NCBI RefSeq assembly: GCF_014518315.1
Contig: NZ_JACVEL010000006.1
Location: 177,062-241,061 of the forward strand
Reading direction: 5' to 3'
Source of the DNA: Taishania pollutisoli
GTDB taxonomy: Bacteria; Bacteroidota; Bacteroidia; Flavobacteriales_D; Crocinitomicaceae
Length of the DNA: 64,000 nt
Shown: piece after piece, positions 43,607 through 52,980 of the stretch
Layout of the letters: every line of letters begins with the position of its first letter
Position numbering within the stretch: the first letter of the stretch is position 1
Program-made: the position numbers and the translations under genes
The notes under the pieces: generated by a model
What the model was told of the DNA's origin: nothing
The model's input: only the letters and a program-made list of their open reading frames with translations
Databases searched by the model: none

Positions 43607-44632
43607 ATGTCAAAGATAAAATTTGCAGTAATCGGTGCCGGGCACATTGGAAAACGTCATGCCGAAATGATCAAAAGAGAAGAAGAAGCAGAATTGGTTG
43701 CCATGGTGGACATCCGTTCACAGGAAGAATGTGGAGCGCAGGATTTTGATGTTCCCTTTTTCACAACCATTGAAGAATTGCTAAATTCAGGGATTGAATT
43801 TGACGTAGCCAATGTTTGTACACCGAATGGATTTCACGCGTCACAAAGTTTACAGATTCTGGATGCAAAGCGGCACGTTGTGTGCGAAAAACCGATGGCA
43901 CTTTCGAAGAAAGAATGTGAGGAAGTGATCTTTAAATCGCTGCAAGTTTCAAAACAAGTGTTCTGTGTCATGCAGAACCGTTATTCACCTCCTTCCGCAT
44001 GGATCAAAGACCTGATCGAGCAAAAAATTCTGGGTGACATTTTCATTGTTCAGCTGAATTGCTACTGGAATCGTGATGAACGTTATTACAAGCCGGGAGG
44101 ATGGAAAGGAAAACAAGACCTGGACGGAGGGACTTTGTTTACGCAATTCTCTCACTTCATTGATATCATGTACTGGTTGTTTGGCGACATTAAGAACATC
44201 CAGGGAAAATTTGCCGATTTTACACACAAAGATACAACCGACTTTGAAGATTCGGGAATTGTGAATTTCGATTTCATCAACGGAGGAATGGGATGCATCA
44301 ATTATTCAACGTCTGTCGCGATGCAAAACCTGGAAAGTTCCATCACTATTATCGGAAGTAACGGAAGCGTAAAAATTGGCGGACAGTACATGAACGAAGT
44401 GGAAATCTGCAACATCAACGGATATGAAATGCCGGAACTGGCCCCTACCAACCCGGGAAATGACTACGGTCAGTACAAAGGATCTGCTGCCAATCACAAT
44501 TATGTGATTCAAAATGTGATCGATACACTAAAAGGAAGAAATTCTGCAACGACCAATGCATTGGAAGGGTTGAAAGTTGTAGAAATTATTGAACGAATTT
44601 ACGATGTTAGAAATGAAAGCAATCTACGATAA
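43607..44632 (+). CDS. Gfo/Idh/MocA oxidoreductase (WbpB/WlbA-like)
   Basis: A 341-aa NAD-dependent oxidoreductase, with the Rossmann start FAVIGAGHIGKRHAEMI and the catalytic segment VCEKPMALSKKECEE, including the EKP motif. The KPGGWKGKQDLDGGTLFTQ and HFIDIMYWL segments are conserved in WbpB/WlbA, which oxidises C3 of UDP-N-acetylglucosaminuronate. The frame opens at 43577 inside the palindrome, but the ATG at 43607 precedes the dinucleotide loop. It overlaps the next gene by 20 bases. Confidence 0.88.
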   Translation: MSKIKFAVIGAGHIGKRHAEMIKREEEAELVAMVDIRSQEECGAQDFDVPFFTTIEELLNSGIEFDVANVCTPNGFHASQSLQILDAKRHVVCEKPMALSKKECEEVIFKSLQVSKQVFCVMQNRYSPPSAWIKDLIEQKILGDIFIVQLNCYWNRDERYYKPGGWKGKQDLDGGTLFTQFSHFIDIMYWLFGDIKNIQGKFADFTHKDTTDFEDSGIVNFDFINGGMGCINYSTSVAMQNLESSITIIGSNGSVKIGGQYMNEVEICNINGYEMPELAPTNPGNDYGQYKGSAANHNYVIQNVIDTLKGRNSATTNALEGLKVVEIIERIYDVRNESNLR

Positions 44633-45914
44633 ATTAGTCGCAAAAGAAAGTAAACTCGCCGTTATCGGATTGGGATATGTTGGATTACCCATTGCCCTTG
44701 AGTTTGCAAAAAAGATAAAAGTTGTTGGTTTTGATATCAATCAGGGGCGTGTCGACCTGATGAAACAAGGAATCGATCCGAGTAATGAGCTGGTAAAAGA
44801 AGATTTTGCAAACAGCGACATTACATTTACAGCTGATCTCAACGATTTGAAAGACGTGGAATTTTTCATCGTTGCGGTTCCGACACCAATTGACGATTCG
44901 AACCTCCCCGATTTGAAACCGCTTTTGGGCGCATCCCGAACAGTCGGACAAGTATTGAAAAAAGGCGACTATGTGGTGTTTGAATCAACAGTTTATCCAG
45001 GTTGTACAGAAGAAGATTGCATTCCGATTTTGGAAGAACAGTCGGGCTTAAAATTCCACACAGACTTTAAAGTCGGTTATTCTCCTGAGCGTATCAATCC
45101 CGGAGACAAACAGCATACCCTGCAGAATGTCGTAAAAGTTGTCTCAGGATGTGATGATGAATCACTGGATCAGATTGCGAAAACATACGAACTGGTTGTT
45201 GCAGCAGGTGTTCACCGTGCGCCGACCATTAAAGTCGCAGAAGCAGCAAAAATTATTGAAAATACGCAACGCGATGTCAATATTGCATTGATCAACGAAT
45301 TATCGATCATCTTCAACCGTCTTGGAATCAACACGTTTGACGTATTGGAAGCTGCCGGAACGAAATGGAACTTTCTGAAATTCACTCCGGGATTAGTTGG
45401 TGGACACTGTATCGGCGTGGATCCGTATTACCTGACACACAAAGCACAGCAGGCCGGTTATCATTCCAAAGTAATTACCAGCGGGCGTTATGTGAATGAC
45501 TCCATGGGATTCTATATCGGAAAGCAAACTGTAAAAAAAATCCTGGCAAAGGGAAAACACATTCAGGATGCCAAGGTATTGGTGATGGGAGCAACATTCA
45601 AAGAAGATGTAAGTGATATCCGCAATTCAAAAGTAATTGATGTGGTGAATGAGTTAAAATCATTCCAGGTAAAAGTCGACCTGGTTGATCCACACGCGTC
45701 TTCGGACGAAATGCAACATGAATACGGTGTCGGACTGGTTTCCACACCTACCAATGATTACGATGCAATTATTGTTGCGGTCAATCACAAAGAATACACG
45801 GCACTGACTGAAGCAGATTTCAGAGCTTTATTGAAAGATGATCAGGGAATTTTTGTAGATGTAAAAGGAATTTTCAAAGGAAAAATCAAACAGATAGAAT
45901 ATTGGTCGTTGTAA
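44613..45914 (+). CDS. Nucleotide-sugar dehydrogenase (UDP-GlcNAc 6-dehydrogenase, WbpA/TviB-like)
   Basis: A 433-aa UDP-sugar 6-dehydrogenase. GLGYVGLPIALEFAKK binds NAD, PTPIDDSNLPDL and ESTVYPGCTEE follow, and the catalytic Cys lies in LVGGHCIGVDPYYLTHKA. The KKIKVVGFDINQGRV phrasing suits the TviB/WbpO branch, which acts on UDP-GlcNAc or UDP-GalNAc. The ATG at 44613 is preferred over the TTG at 44589. It overlaps the preceding gene by 20 bases and ends the operon before a strong terminator. Confidence 0.9.
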   Translation: MKAIYDKLVAKESKLAVIGLGYVGLPIALEFAKKIKVVGFDINQGRVDLMKQGIDPSNELVKEDFANSDITFTADLNDLKDVEFFIVAVPTPIDDSNLPDLKPLLGASRTVGQVLKKGDYVVFESTVYPGCTEEDCIPILEEQSGLKFHTDFKVGYSPERINPGDKQHTLQNVVKVVSGCDDESLDQIAKTYELVVAAGVHRAPTIKVAEAAKIIENTQRDVNIALINELSIIFNRLGINTFDVLEAAGTKWNFLKFTPGLVGGHCIGVDPYYLTHKAQQAGYHSKVITSGRYVNDSMGFYIGKQTVKKILAKGKHIQDAKVLVMGATFKEDVSDIRNSKVIDVVNELKSFQVKVDLVDPHASSDEMQHEYGVGLVSTPTNDYDAIIVAVNHKEYTALTEADFRALLKDDQGIFVDVKGIFKGKIKQIEYWSL

Positions 45915-45928
45915 CATACATCTACCAA

Positions 45929-45962
45929 CAAACAGGGCGGGAAAATTTTCCCGCCCTGTTTG
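45929..45962. terminator. Perfect 34-bp palindrome terminator between convergent genes
   Basis: CAAACAGGGCGGGAAAA is followed immediately by its exact inverse TTTTCCCGCCCTGTTTG. The GC-rich stem with A/T-rich flank lies between the nucleotide-sugar dehydrogenase and the convergent tcdA, and should stop both. Confidence 0.9.
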
Positions 45963-45987
45963 TGTTTATTCCCTTACGATTTTTCAA

Positions 45988-46713
45988 TCAATCTTCTTTG
46001 GACAAGTAACGAATCACTTCCGCTGCGCCCATCAATCCGAATAGCCCGGGAATATAGGAAGCTGTCCCGTAAAATGACTTCTTATAGTTACTACCGTCTG
46101 TCATTTTGAGTGAATCTTTGCGTTGTAACTCACTTGAAAACACCGCTCTCACACGACGGAAATCCACTCCTTGTCTTTTCAATCGTTTTTTGAGGTGCGC
46201 TGCCAGTTTACAATTGTATGTTCCGGTTAAACGTGCAACTTTTACCGCCGCAGGATCCATCTTCCCTCCTGCTCCCAGGTGAGAAATAATCCGGATTTTC
46301 AGCCGCAGACATGCAGTGATCCATTCCAGTTTTGGGGTCACCGAATCGATACAATCCATCACATAATCCGGTTTGTATTCTTCCAGCAATTGCCATACCC
46401 GTTCCGGAAGCACAAACTCCTGTACTACATTCAGCTCAATGTCCGGGTTAATATCTTTGATCCGTTCTGCCAGCACAACCGCTTTGTTTCTGCCAATTGT
46501 CGAATCCAACGCTGTCAACTGCCTGTTTTTGTTGGTCGGGTCAAACACATCACCGTCAATAATTGTCATTTTTCCGACTCCTGCACGTGCAATAAATTCA
46601 CCTGCAAAAGAACCGATTCCACCTAATCCTACGATCAGTACATGTGCTTTTTTCAGTCGTTCGATGGGCTCCTTCCCCATCAGTAACTCTGTCCGTTCTA
46701 ACCAATTCGCCAC
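45988..46713 (-). CDS. tcdA: tRNA threonylcarbamoyladenosine dehydratase (ThiF/E1-like)
   Basis: A 241-aa E1-like adenylating enzyme (TcdA/CsdL). It cyclises t6A37 in tRNA to the oxazolone ct6A using ATP. The ATP loop GLGGIGSFAGEFIARAG and the DGDVFDPTNKNRQ segment are typical. DCIDSVTPKLEW and HLGAGGKMDP are conserved in TcdA, which has no second conserved CxxC pair here. It overlaps the upstream TatD-like gene by 16 bases, so the two form one transcript. Confidence 0.9.
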   Translation of the reverse strand: MANWLERTELLMGKEPIERLKKAHVLIVGLGGIGSFAGEFIARAGVGKMTIIDGDVFDPTNKNRQLTALDSTIGRNKAVVLAERIKDINPDIELNVVQEFVLPERVWQLLEEYKPDYVMDCIDSVTPKLEWITACLRLKIRIISHLGAGGKMDPAAVKVARLTGTYNCKLAAHLKKRLKRQGVDFRRVRAVFSSELQRKDSLKMTDGSNYKKSFYGTASYIPGLFGLMGAAEVIRYLSKED

Positions 46714-47336
46714 TTTGTAAATGTCTGTTTAAAATTTGTCGTTATCAATTCGTTTAATTGTTGCAAAGATATTTGTTTTAACTCAGCTACACTTTCATAC
46801 ACTTGCTTTATTTCAACCTGTACATCATCTGTTTCCAGCAACAAACGTTCGTTAGGAATCGCTTTAACAATCTCTTCCCGCTTCGGGTGATATAGAATTC
46901 CAGCCCCCAGACTGACCATCATTCCTGATTGTACGACCTGGTTTATAATACCGGCTTTTGCAAAACCATGAAAAATCCACGGTTGCCGTGGCCGGTGTTT
47001 TTTTCTTATAAGCAGCAATTCATTCCAGCTTTTCACACAATGAATAATCAAGGGAAGGGCTATCGTTTCCGACAATTCAATTTGTTTTTCAAACACCGGA
47101 ATCTGGGTCATAAAACCAGGGCCTTTTAATCCGTCCAATCCGCATTCACCAATCGCCAGTGTTTTATCATTCACCGATCGACTCACCCGTTCAATCAACT
47201 CATCAACAGCACATTCACCTGCTCCCCATGGGTGAATCCCTATGGAATGAAAGGTTGAAGGAGTCGAATCAATCACTCCCTGCAGGATTTCAAAATCCGC
47301 TCGGACCGAAGAATGTGTGTGACAATTTGTAAACAT
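46698..47336 (-). CDS. TatD family hydrolase
   Basis: A 212-aa metal-dependent hydrolase, shorter than the usual 250-265 aa of TatD DNases. It keeps TNCHTH (metal HxH), IGECGLDGL (Glu ligand), LPLIIHCVKSW (His), WIFHGFAKA (His) and LLLETDDVQ (Asp). The N-terminal half is trimmed compared with E. coli TatD. Nuclease activity is likely but not certain. Its stop overlaps tcdA by 16 bases, which is an unusually long overlap. Confidence 0.82.
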   Translation of the reverse strand: MFTNCHTHSSVRADFEILQGVIDSTPSTFHSIGIHPWGAGECAVDELIERVSRSVNDKTLAIGECGLDGLKGPGFMTQIPVFEKQIELSETIALPLIIHCVKSWNELLLIRKKHRPRQPWIFHGFAKAGIINQVVQSGMMVSLGAGILYHPKREEIVKAIPNERLLLETDDVQVEIKQVYESVAELKQISLQQLNELITTNFKQTFTKWRIG

Positions 47337-47432
47337 TTGTTAACAACGAATTAATGCAAAAATGCTGATATTTCTAAAAAATAAGTATTTTCGGCAACAA
47401 AGTAATCATAATTAGCTATTAAAAACGAAAGA

Positions 47433-49544
47433 ATGAGTTCACAAAATAACCCCGATTTTTTTCAATCTAAAGTATTAGGACATCCAAGCGGTTTATTCGT
47501 ATTATTCTTCACAGAAATGTGGGAGCGTTTTTCATTTTACGGAATGAGGGTGTTACTCGTATTGTATTTATCAGCATCAATAATCGGTACAAACCCGGGA
47601 TTAGGTTGGGATATAAAATCAGCGACAGCTCTTTACGGAACCTATGTAATGCTCTTGTACATCACTCCTGTATTCGGGGGAATTTTAGCGGACAAATATT
47701 TAGGATCCTGGAAATCCGTGATCATCGGGGCCATCATTATGACCATCGGGCACGCGTCAATGGCAATTGAAAGTAACGTCACCTTCTTTATAGGTTTAGC
47801 CTGCCTGGTAATCGGTACAGGATTTTTCAAACCCAATATGCCTTCCATTTTAGGAGAAATGTACAAAGACTTTCCGGAAAAAAAGGACGGCGGATACACC
47901 ATTTTCTATATGGGAGTAAACGCCGGAGCATTTTTCGGGATGTTATTGTGTGGGTATTTCGCAGAACGTTTCGGATGGCACTGGGGTTTTGGTTTAGCGG
48001 GAATCTTCATGTTACTGGGAACCATTCAATTCTGGTTATCTAAACCGTTGTTTAAAACAATCGGAGACCTGAAAAAGCAGACACCGGAAGACGAGGAAAA
48101 AGAAGTATTCAACCACCCGGATGAAAAAATTCGCAATCCGTTTCGATTTAAAGACATTGTCATCATTATTCTTGTCTCCATTTTTGGATTACTATTTGCT
48201 TTTAATGACCCTATTTCCAAGCACATGCCTGAATACGACTTGTTCAAATTCATGGATATCACATACGGCGAAGGAAATACCATCAGGGGACAATACATTA
48301 TTGTTATTCTGACACTGATCACGTTCCTGTACCTGATCGTGACACGCATCAACCGGTATGGAAAAGTGGTTCGGGATCGCATGTTTAGTATCATCATCCT
48401 TGCCTGTGCGCTGGTCTTCTTCTTTATGTGCTTCGAGCAAGGTGCCAGTTCCCTTATGATTGTTGCCCGTGATTACACAAACAGAGTAATGGAAGGAAAC
48501 GCGGCATTTGCATTCAACATTGCCAATAGCTTACTGACTATTGTTCCGTTGTTATTTATTAGTTGGGTGCTGGTGCGATTGGCAAAACAAACATTCAAAG
48601 TTATTTCCGCGTCCAATATTACGTTATTGATTTGTTTCGCATTGATCTGGGCGGCAGCAATTGTCATGTTGAGAACTGATTGGACAACCAATGCATACAA
48701 AGCCACTTATAAAGCAGTAGAAGTTCCTGATATAGATAAGAAAACAAATCTGCAACGAACAGATAAAGATGGTAATTTACTTTTTAAAACGGAACCGATC
48801 GGGTTGCTGGACTCGATGCAGACCGACTACAAAGTACTTGACATCACTTCAACTGTCGGTTCCAAACAAGAGTTTAAGGTTGGACAAACTGTTTTTATTC
48901 ACCCTGAATCAGGAGGTAAAGTTGCATTGCTGACAGCTGAGCAAAAAAGCAAACTGGCACATGATTATTCGGAGCACAAGGAGAATAGAAATCTGATCAC
49001 TCAAGCAACGATTTCACAAGAGTTGAAAGGACAGGTAGAAATTCCTACCACGTGGTTTTCAACCATCAATGCACTCTTTATTATCATGCTGGCATCACTG
49101 ATTTCAAAAATATGGGATTCAAAATTCAATCCTCCTGCAGCAATGAAATATGGATATGGATTGATTTTCGTAGCCATCGGTTTCTTAGTAATCGGTTTGG
49201 GTAGTATGGGAATGTCCACAACAGCTAAATTATCGTTGTTCTGGCTGGTTGCCATCTACTTCTTTCACACCGTCGGTGAATTATTCATCTCGCCGGTAGG
49301 ACTTTCCTACATCAGCAAACTGGTTCCCGCGCGCATGATGGCATTCATGTACGGAATCTGGTACCTGGCCATTGCGATTGCTCAAAAACTGGCAGCAACA
49401 TTGGGAGGTCAGGTAGAAGAAATTCAGAAGGAACACTCCCTGAGTTATTTCTTCTTCTTATTCACCGGAATTGCGCTTTTTGCGGCACTTTTCGTGATTT
49501 TACTGAATCCGTTGATCAAAAGATTAATGCACGGAGTGAAGTAA
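47433..49544 (+). CDS. POT family proton-dependent oligopeptide transporter
   Basis: A 703-aa MFS transporter for di- and tripeptides in the inner membrane. The family motif EMWERFSFYGMRVLLVLYL lies at the first membrane helix (E-x-x-E-R-F-x-Y-Y-G type) and GGILADKYLG and FFKPNMPSILGEMY follow. Around residues 420-542 there is a long polar insertion between membrane helices (KTNLQRTDKDGNLLFKT and onwards), typical of long Bacteroidota POT proteins. It forms a tandem pair with the next gene. Confidence 0.92.
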   Translation: MSSQNNPDFFQSKVLGHPSGLFVLFFTEMWERFSFYGMRVLLVLYLSASIIGTNPGLGWDIKSATALYGTYVMLLYITPVFGGILADKYLGSWKSVIIGAIIMTIGHASMAIESNVTFFIGLACLVIGTGFFKPNMPSILGEMYKDFPEKKDGGYTIFYMGVNAGAFFGMLLCGYFAERFGWHWGFGLAGIFMLLGTIQFWLSKPLFKTIGDLKKQTPEDEEKEVFNHPDEKIRNPFRFKDIVIIILVSIFGLLFAFNDPISKHMPEYDLFKFMDITYGEGNTIRGQYIIVILTLITFLYLIVTRINRYGKVVRDRMFSIIILACALVFFFMCFEQGASSLMIVARDYTNRVMEGNAAFAFNIANSLLTIVPLLFISWVLVRLAKQTFKVISASNITLLICFALIWAAAIVMLRTDWTTNAYKATYKAVEVPDIDKKTNLQRTDKDGNLLFKTEPIGLLDSMQTDYKVLDITSTVGSKQEFKVGQTVFIHPESGGKVALLTAEQKSKLAHDYSEHKENRNLITQATISQELKGQVEIPTTWFSTINALFIIMLASLISKIWDSKFNPPAAMKYGYGLIFVAIGFLVIGLGSMGMSTTAKLSLFWLVAIYFFHTVGELFISPVGLSYISKLVPARMMAFMYGIWYLAIAIAQKLAATLGGQVEEIQKEHSLSYFFFLFTGIALFAALFVILLNPLIKRLMHGVK

Positions 49545-49623
49545 ATCATTCTGTACTAAAAAATTGAAACAGGTTGATTCGTTTCAATTTTTCCTATATT
49601 CGCATATCTAAATAAATGTTAAA

Positions 49624-51489
49624 ATGAATAACGAAATACAAATAAAACAAGGGCATCCCAAAGGACTGTATCTATTGTTTACCACTGAAATGTGGGAGCG
49701 TTTCTCTTATTATGGAATGCGCGCTATCTTTACTTTATTCCTGATCAAAGCGTTGATGTTTGATAAAGAAACAGCATCAGGTATATATGGATCTTACACT
49801 AGTTTAGTCTATTTGACACCAATTATCGGTGGGTATTTTGCTGACAATATTTGGGGGAACAGAAAATCCATTTTTGTTGGAGGAATTATGATGGCAATTG
49901 GTCAATTTTTTATGTTTTTGTCAGCATCCTTCTATGCAAATAAGAGTTTAGCCCTGATTTTAATGATTGTTGGTTTGACTTGCCTGATTTTTGGAAATGG
50001 TTTTTTCAAACCGAACATCTCTACACTGGTTGGTCAATTATACTCTGAAACAGATAAGAGAAAAGATGCAGCGTATACAATCTTCTATATGGGGATTAAT
50101 CTGGGGGCTTTCATTGCACCATTAATTTGTGGATTCCTTGGAGAACGATATGATTCGACAGGAGAAGCAATTCCGGGAGCATTTAAATGGGGGTTCTTGT
50201 GTGCATGTATCGGAATGGTTATTTCGGTAATTACTTTTGAAATGCGAAAAAACAAAGTGTTGATTACGCCGGAAGGTGATCCAATTGGAGTCGTTCCAAA
50301 TGTAAAAAGGCTTTCAACTGATCAAACGGGAGAAGTTCCGACCACCAAGAAATCAAAGAATAATATTTATATAGGTGTTTTGGTTGGTATGATTCTGTTG
50401 GTACTATTGAGATTTTTCGTCTTTATGGCAGATGATGAAACGATGATCGATAAGGTAAATAACTATATTTCAGCAGCTATCTTTGCTATTTCCATTAGTA
50501 TTCCGTTGATTATCATAACTGATAAATCATTGAATAAAGTAGAGAAACAACGTATTTGGGTAATCTACATTGTTGCATTCTTCGTAATTTTCTTTTGGGC
50601 TGCATTTGAACAAGCTGGTGCATCTTTAACTTTCTTCGCTGCTGAACAAACAAACAGAGATATTTTAGGATTCTCAATGCCTGCGAGTTGGTTTAACAGC
50701 TTTAATGCTGTATTCATTGTTATATTGGCTCCGCTTATTTCAATCATGTGGACAAAATTGGCGAAGAAAAACATGGAGCCGGCGTCACCATACAAACAAG
50801 CATTCGGATTATTGTTTCTGGCATTGGGATATGTTTTCATCGCAATTGGAGTTGATGGAGTTGAACCTGGAGTAAAAGTAAGTATCATTTGGTTGACAGG
50901 CTTGTATTTCATTCATACCATTGGTGAGCTATTTTTATCCCCAATTGGACTTTCAATGGTAAATAAATTGGCGCCCGTAAGATTTGCATCATTGTTAATG
51001 GGTGTTTGGTTCCTGAGTACTGCCGCAGCGAATAATTTTGCAGGTTTTTTAAGCTCATTCTACCCCGATCCGGTTTTGCAAGGGGCGGAAGTAAGGGCTT
51101 TGGAAAAAGAATATACAACATCAACACATACTTGTTATTTGATAGCGGATGAAGTAAAAACTGCTACTTTAGCTGATACGGTAAAAGTTGTAGATGATAA
51201 AGGGAAACCTGTTGAAGTGAAATTTTCAGATATTAAGTTTGAACGGCTACTTCCTGAAGTAAAAAATAAAAATGATAAGAAAGCGATTGAAGCCAATGCA
51301 AAGATTATTCAAGCAAAGAAAATCGAATTTGCAAAAAAGGCAGTAAACAAAGAGAAGTCATTTATTGGAATTAAAATTACAGACTTGAAATCGTTTTTTT
51401 GGTTATTCGTTTATCTTGCTGGAGGATCGGCAATCATTTTGTTTCTATTGAGCAAGCTATTAGTTAAAATGATGCACGGAGTGAAATAA
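49624..51489 (+). CDS. POT family proton-dependent oligopeptide transporter
   Basis: A 621-aa POT symporter that shares EMWERFSYYGMRAIFTLFL, GGYFADNIWGNRKS and GFFKPNISTLVGQLY with the upstream gene. Its polar insertion is in a different place (about residues 479-579), before the last membrane helix (LFVYLAGG). Its codons look more AT-rich than those of its partner. The spacing of 79 bases holds a TATATTCG box at best partial to the promoter consensus. Peptide specificity is unknown. Confidence 0.9.
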   Translation: MNNEIQIKQGHPKGLYLLFTTEMWERFSYYGMRAIFTLFLIKALMFDKETASGIYGSYTSLVYLTPIIGGYFADNIWGNRKSIFVGGIMMAIGQFFMFLSASFYANKSLALILMIVGLTCLIFGNGFFKPNISTLVGQLYSETDKRKDAAYTIFYMGINLGAFIAPLICGFLGERYDSTGEAIPGAFKWGFLCACIGMVISVITFEMRKNKVLITPEGDPIGVVPNVKRLSTDQTGEVPTTKKSKNNIYIGVLVGMILLVLLRFFVFMADDETMIDKVNNYISAAIFAISISIPLIIITDKSLNKVEKQRIWVIYIVAFFVIFFWAAFEQAGASLTFFAAEQTNRDILGFSMPASWFNSFNAVFIVILAPLISIMWTKLAKKNMEPASPYKQAFGLLFLALGYVFIAIGVDGVEPGVKVSIIWLTGLYFIHTIGELFLSPIGLSMVNKLAPVRFASLLMGVWFLSTAAANNFAGFLSSFYPDPVLQGAEVRALEKEYTTSTHTCYLIADEVKTATLADTVKVVDDKGKPVEVKFSDIKFERLLPEVKNKNDKKAIEANAKIIQAKKIEFAKKAVNKEKSFIGIKITDLKSFFWLFVYLAGGSAIILFLLSKLLVKMMHGVK

Positions 51490-51514
51490 CCTGCTGCATC
51501 ACATAAATAAATTC

Positions 51515-51549
51515 AAGAGGTTGTCCCTGAAAAGACAACCTCTTTTTTG
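51515..51549 (+). terminator. Intrinsic terminator after the POT pair
   Basis: AAGAGGTTGTC (51515-51525) pairs with GACAACCTCTT (51534-51544) over an 8-nt loop, followed by TTTT on the plus strand. Confidence 0.85.
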
Positions 51550-51557
51550 TATCTTTG
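51550..51557 (+). promoter_or_regulatory. Probable -7 box for map; decides its start
   Basis: TATCTTTG is an exact TAnnTTTG match directly after the terminator. A transcription start about 6 bases beyond it leaves only about 3 nt before the ATG at 51566 but 24 nt before the ATG at 51587, which favours the latter. Confidence 0.6.
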
Positions 51558-51586
51558 CAACCTGAATGAAATTTTTACATCGTACT

Positions 51587-52363
51587 ATGATTATCTATAA
51601 AACCGCGGAAGAAATTGCGATCATGCGTGAAGCTGCTCAGATTGTGAGCCGGACACTGGGAAAAATTGCTGAAGTAATTGAACCGGGAATCACGTGTAGT
51701 GAATTGGACCGACTCGCAGAGGAATACATCCTTTCTCAAAATGCAATCCCGGGGTTCAAAGGATTGTACGGATGTCCCAGCACACTGTTGATCTCCATCA
51801 ATGAACAAGTTGTTCACGGTTTGCCGACAGAACGAAAAATCCAGGACGGAGATATTGTTTCTGTAGACTGTGGAGCAATTTATAAAGGTTTTTACGGTGA
51901 TCATGCCTATACATTTGCAATTGGTGACATTTCAGAAGAAGCACGTCAGTTATTGAAAGTAACGGAAGAATGCCTGTACCTGGGAATCGACCAGGCAAGA
52001 GCGGGAAACAGGATAGAAGATATCGGATGGGCGATTCAGACACACGCCGAAAAACATGGATATGGCGTTGTTCGTGACCTGGTCGGACACGGTTTGGGAC
52101 GTAAAATGCATGAAGATCCACAAGTTCCAAACTACGGACGAAGAGGAAGAGGTAAGAAAATACAAAACGGGCTGACAATTGCCATCGAACCAATGATCAA
52201 TGTCGGAACGGAACGCGTTGAAATGCTGGACGACAAATGGACCATTGTTACTGCTGACGGAAAGCCTAGTGCTCATTTTGAACACGATGTTGCTGTGGTA
52301 GACGGAGAGCCGGTTATCTTATCCACATTCGATTATATCCACGAAGCCCTTTCCAAAAAATAA
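51587..52363 (+). CDS. map: Type I methionyl aminopeptidase
   Basis: A 258-aa cytosolic enzyme that removes initiator Met. The metal-binding residues are visible: Asp in VSVDCGAIYKGFYGDHAYTF, His in GHGLGRKMHEDPQ, Glu in IEPMINVG and Glu in FEHDVAV. The pattern MIIYKTAEEIAIMREAA is the normal start of this subfamily, so the ATG at 51587 is used rather than 51566. The downstream membrane-protein gene starts on the base after its stop. Confidence 0.96.
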   Translation: MIIYKTAEEIAIMREAAQIVSRTLGKIAEVIEPGITCSELDRLAEEYILSQNAIPGFKGLYGCPSTLLISINEQVVHGLPTERKIQDGDIVSVDCGAIYKGFYGDHAYTFAIGDISEEARQLLKVTEECLYLGIDQARAGNRIEDIGWAIQTHAEKHGYGVVRDLVGHGLGRKMHEDPQVPNYGRRGRGKKIQNGLTIAIEPMINVGTERVEMLDDKWTIVTADGKPSAHFEHDVAVVDGEPVILSTFDYIHEALSKK

Positions 52364-52933
52364 ATGTCACCTTCGGGAAAATCAGTTGCCGTTATTGTAC
52401 TCTCATACGTACTGTTTGGTCTGTTTAATTTATTTCAGTTTGGCACGTTTGTGCTACCAGTTACGTATACGGAATTGGTCATCTTCATCCTGGTTACCAC
52501 TGTTTTTGTCCAACATCTGAAATACCTCAACAGAGCACACCTGTCGCTGTTTACTTTTTCCTTGACAGGACTTATTATTCACCCGTTTTTATGGGAAATT
52601 TTCCTGAATCAACAGCAGCAATATCAACTGTATGACAGTATTGTATTTGATGTATTGAGTATCGTAAAATGGATGTTATTAGCGCTGTTTTTCTTACTGC
52701 TAAGCTACGACCGGGAAAAACATATGCTGAAAATAGAGTGGCTGGTTCCATCTCTTATCTCACTTGGGTGTTTACTGAACCCTCCCATGTGGTATTTTCC
52801 CTTTCTGTTTATCGTATCCGGATTCAGCGCGTTTTATACGTTGAGAAGAAGAACGGTAGGAGGTGATTTTACGATGGACGTATTGATCGGAATCGGTGTG
52901 ATTTACTTTTTGAACCTTTTCTTTTTGGTTTAA
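52364..52933 (+). CDS. Integral membrane protein of unknown function
   Basis: A 189-aa protein with about six membrane segments (residues about 7-25, 33-48, 60-80, 97-112, 125-140, 150-165 and a last at 175-188) and few charged loops (DREKHMLKIEW and RRRTVGGD). It begins directly after the map stop, so it is translated from the same mRNA. No family recognised. Low sequence complexity is typical of a small channel-like or accessory membrane protein. Confidence 0.7.
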   Translation: MSPSGKSVAVIVLSYVLFGLFNLFQFGTFVLPVTYTELVIFILVTTVFVQHLKYLNRAHLSLFTFSLTGLIIHPFLWEIFLNQQQQYQLYDSIVFDVLSIVKWMLLALFFLLLSYDREKHMLKIEWLVPSLISLGCLLNPPMWYFPFLFIVSGFSAFYTLRRRTVGGDFTMDVLIGIGVIYFLNLFFLV

Positions 52934-52934
52934 C

Positions 52935-52970
52935 TGTCATATCGCAATATTACGATATCGCGATATGACA
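52935..52970. repeat. ATATCG-family palindrome
   Basis: TGTCATATCGC (52935-52945) and GCGATATGACA (52960-52970) are exact inverses around a 14-nt loop AATATTACGATATC. It lies between a rightward membrane-protein gene and a leftward flavoenzyme gene. It shares the TATCGCAATAT core with 30694-30727. Confidence 0.8.
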
Positions 52971-52980
52971 ATAAAGCAAC

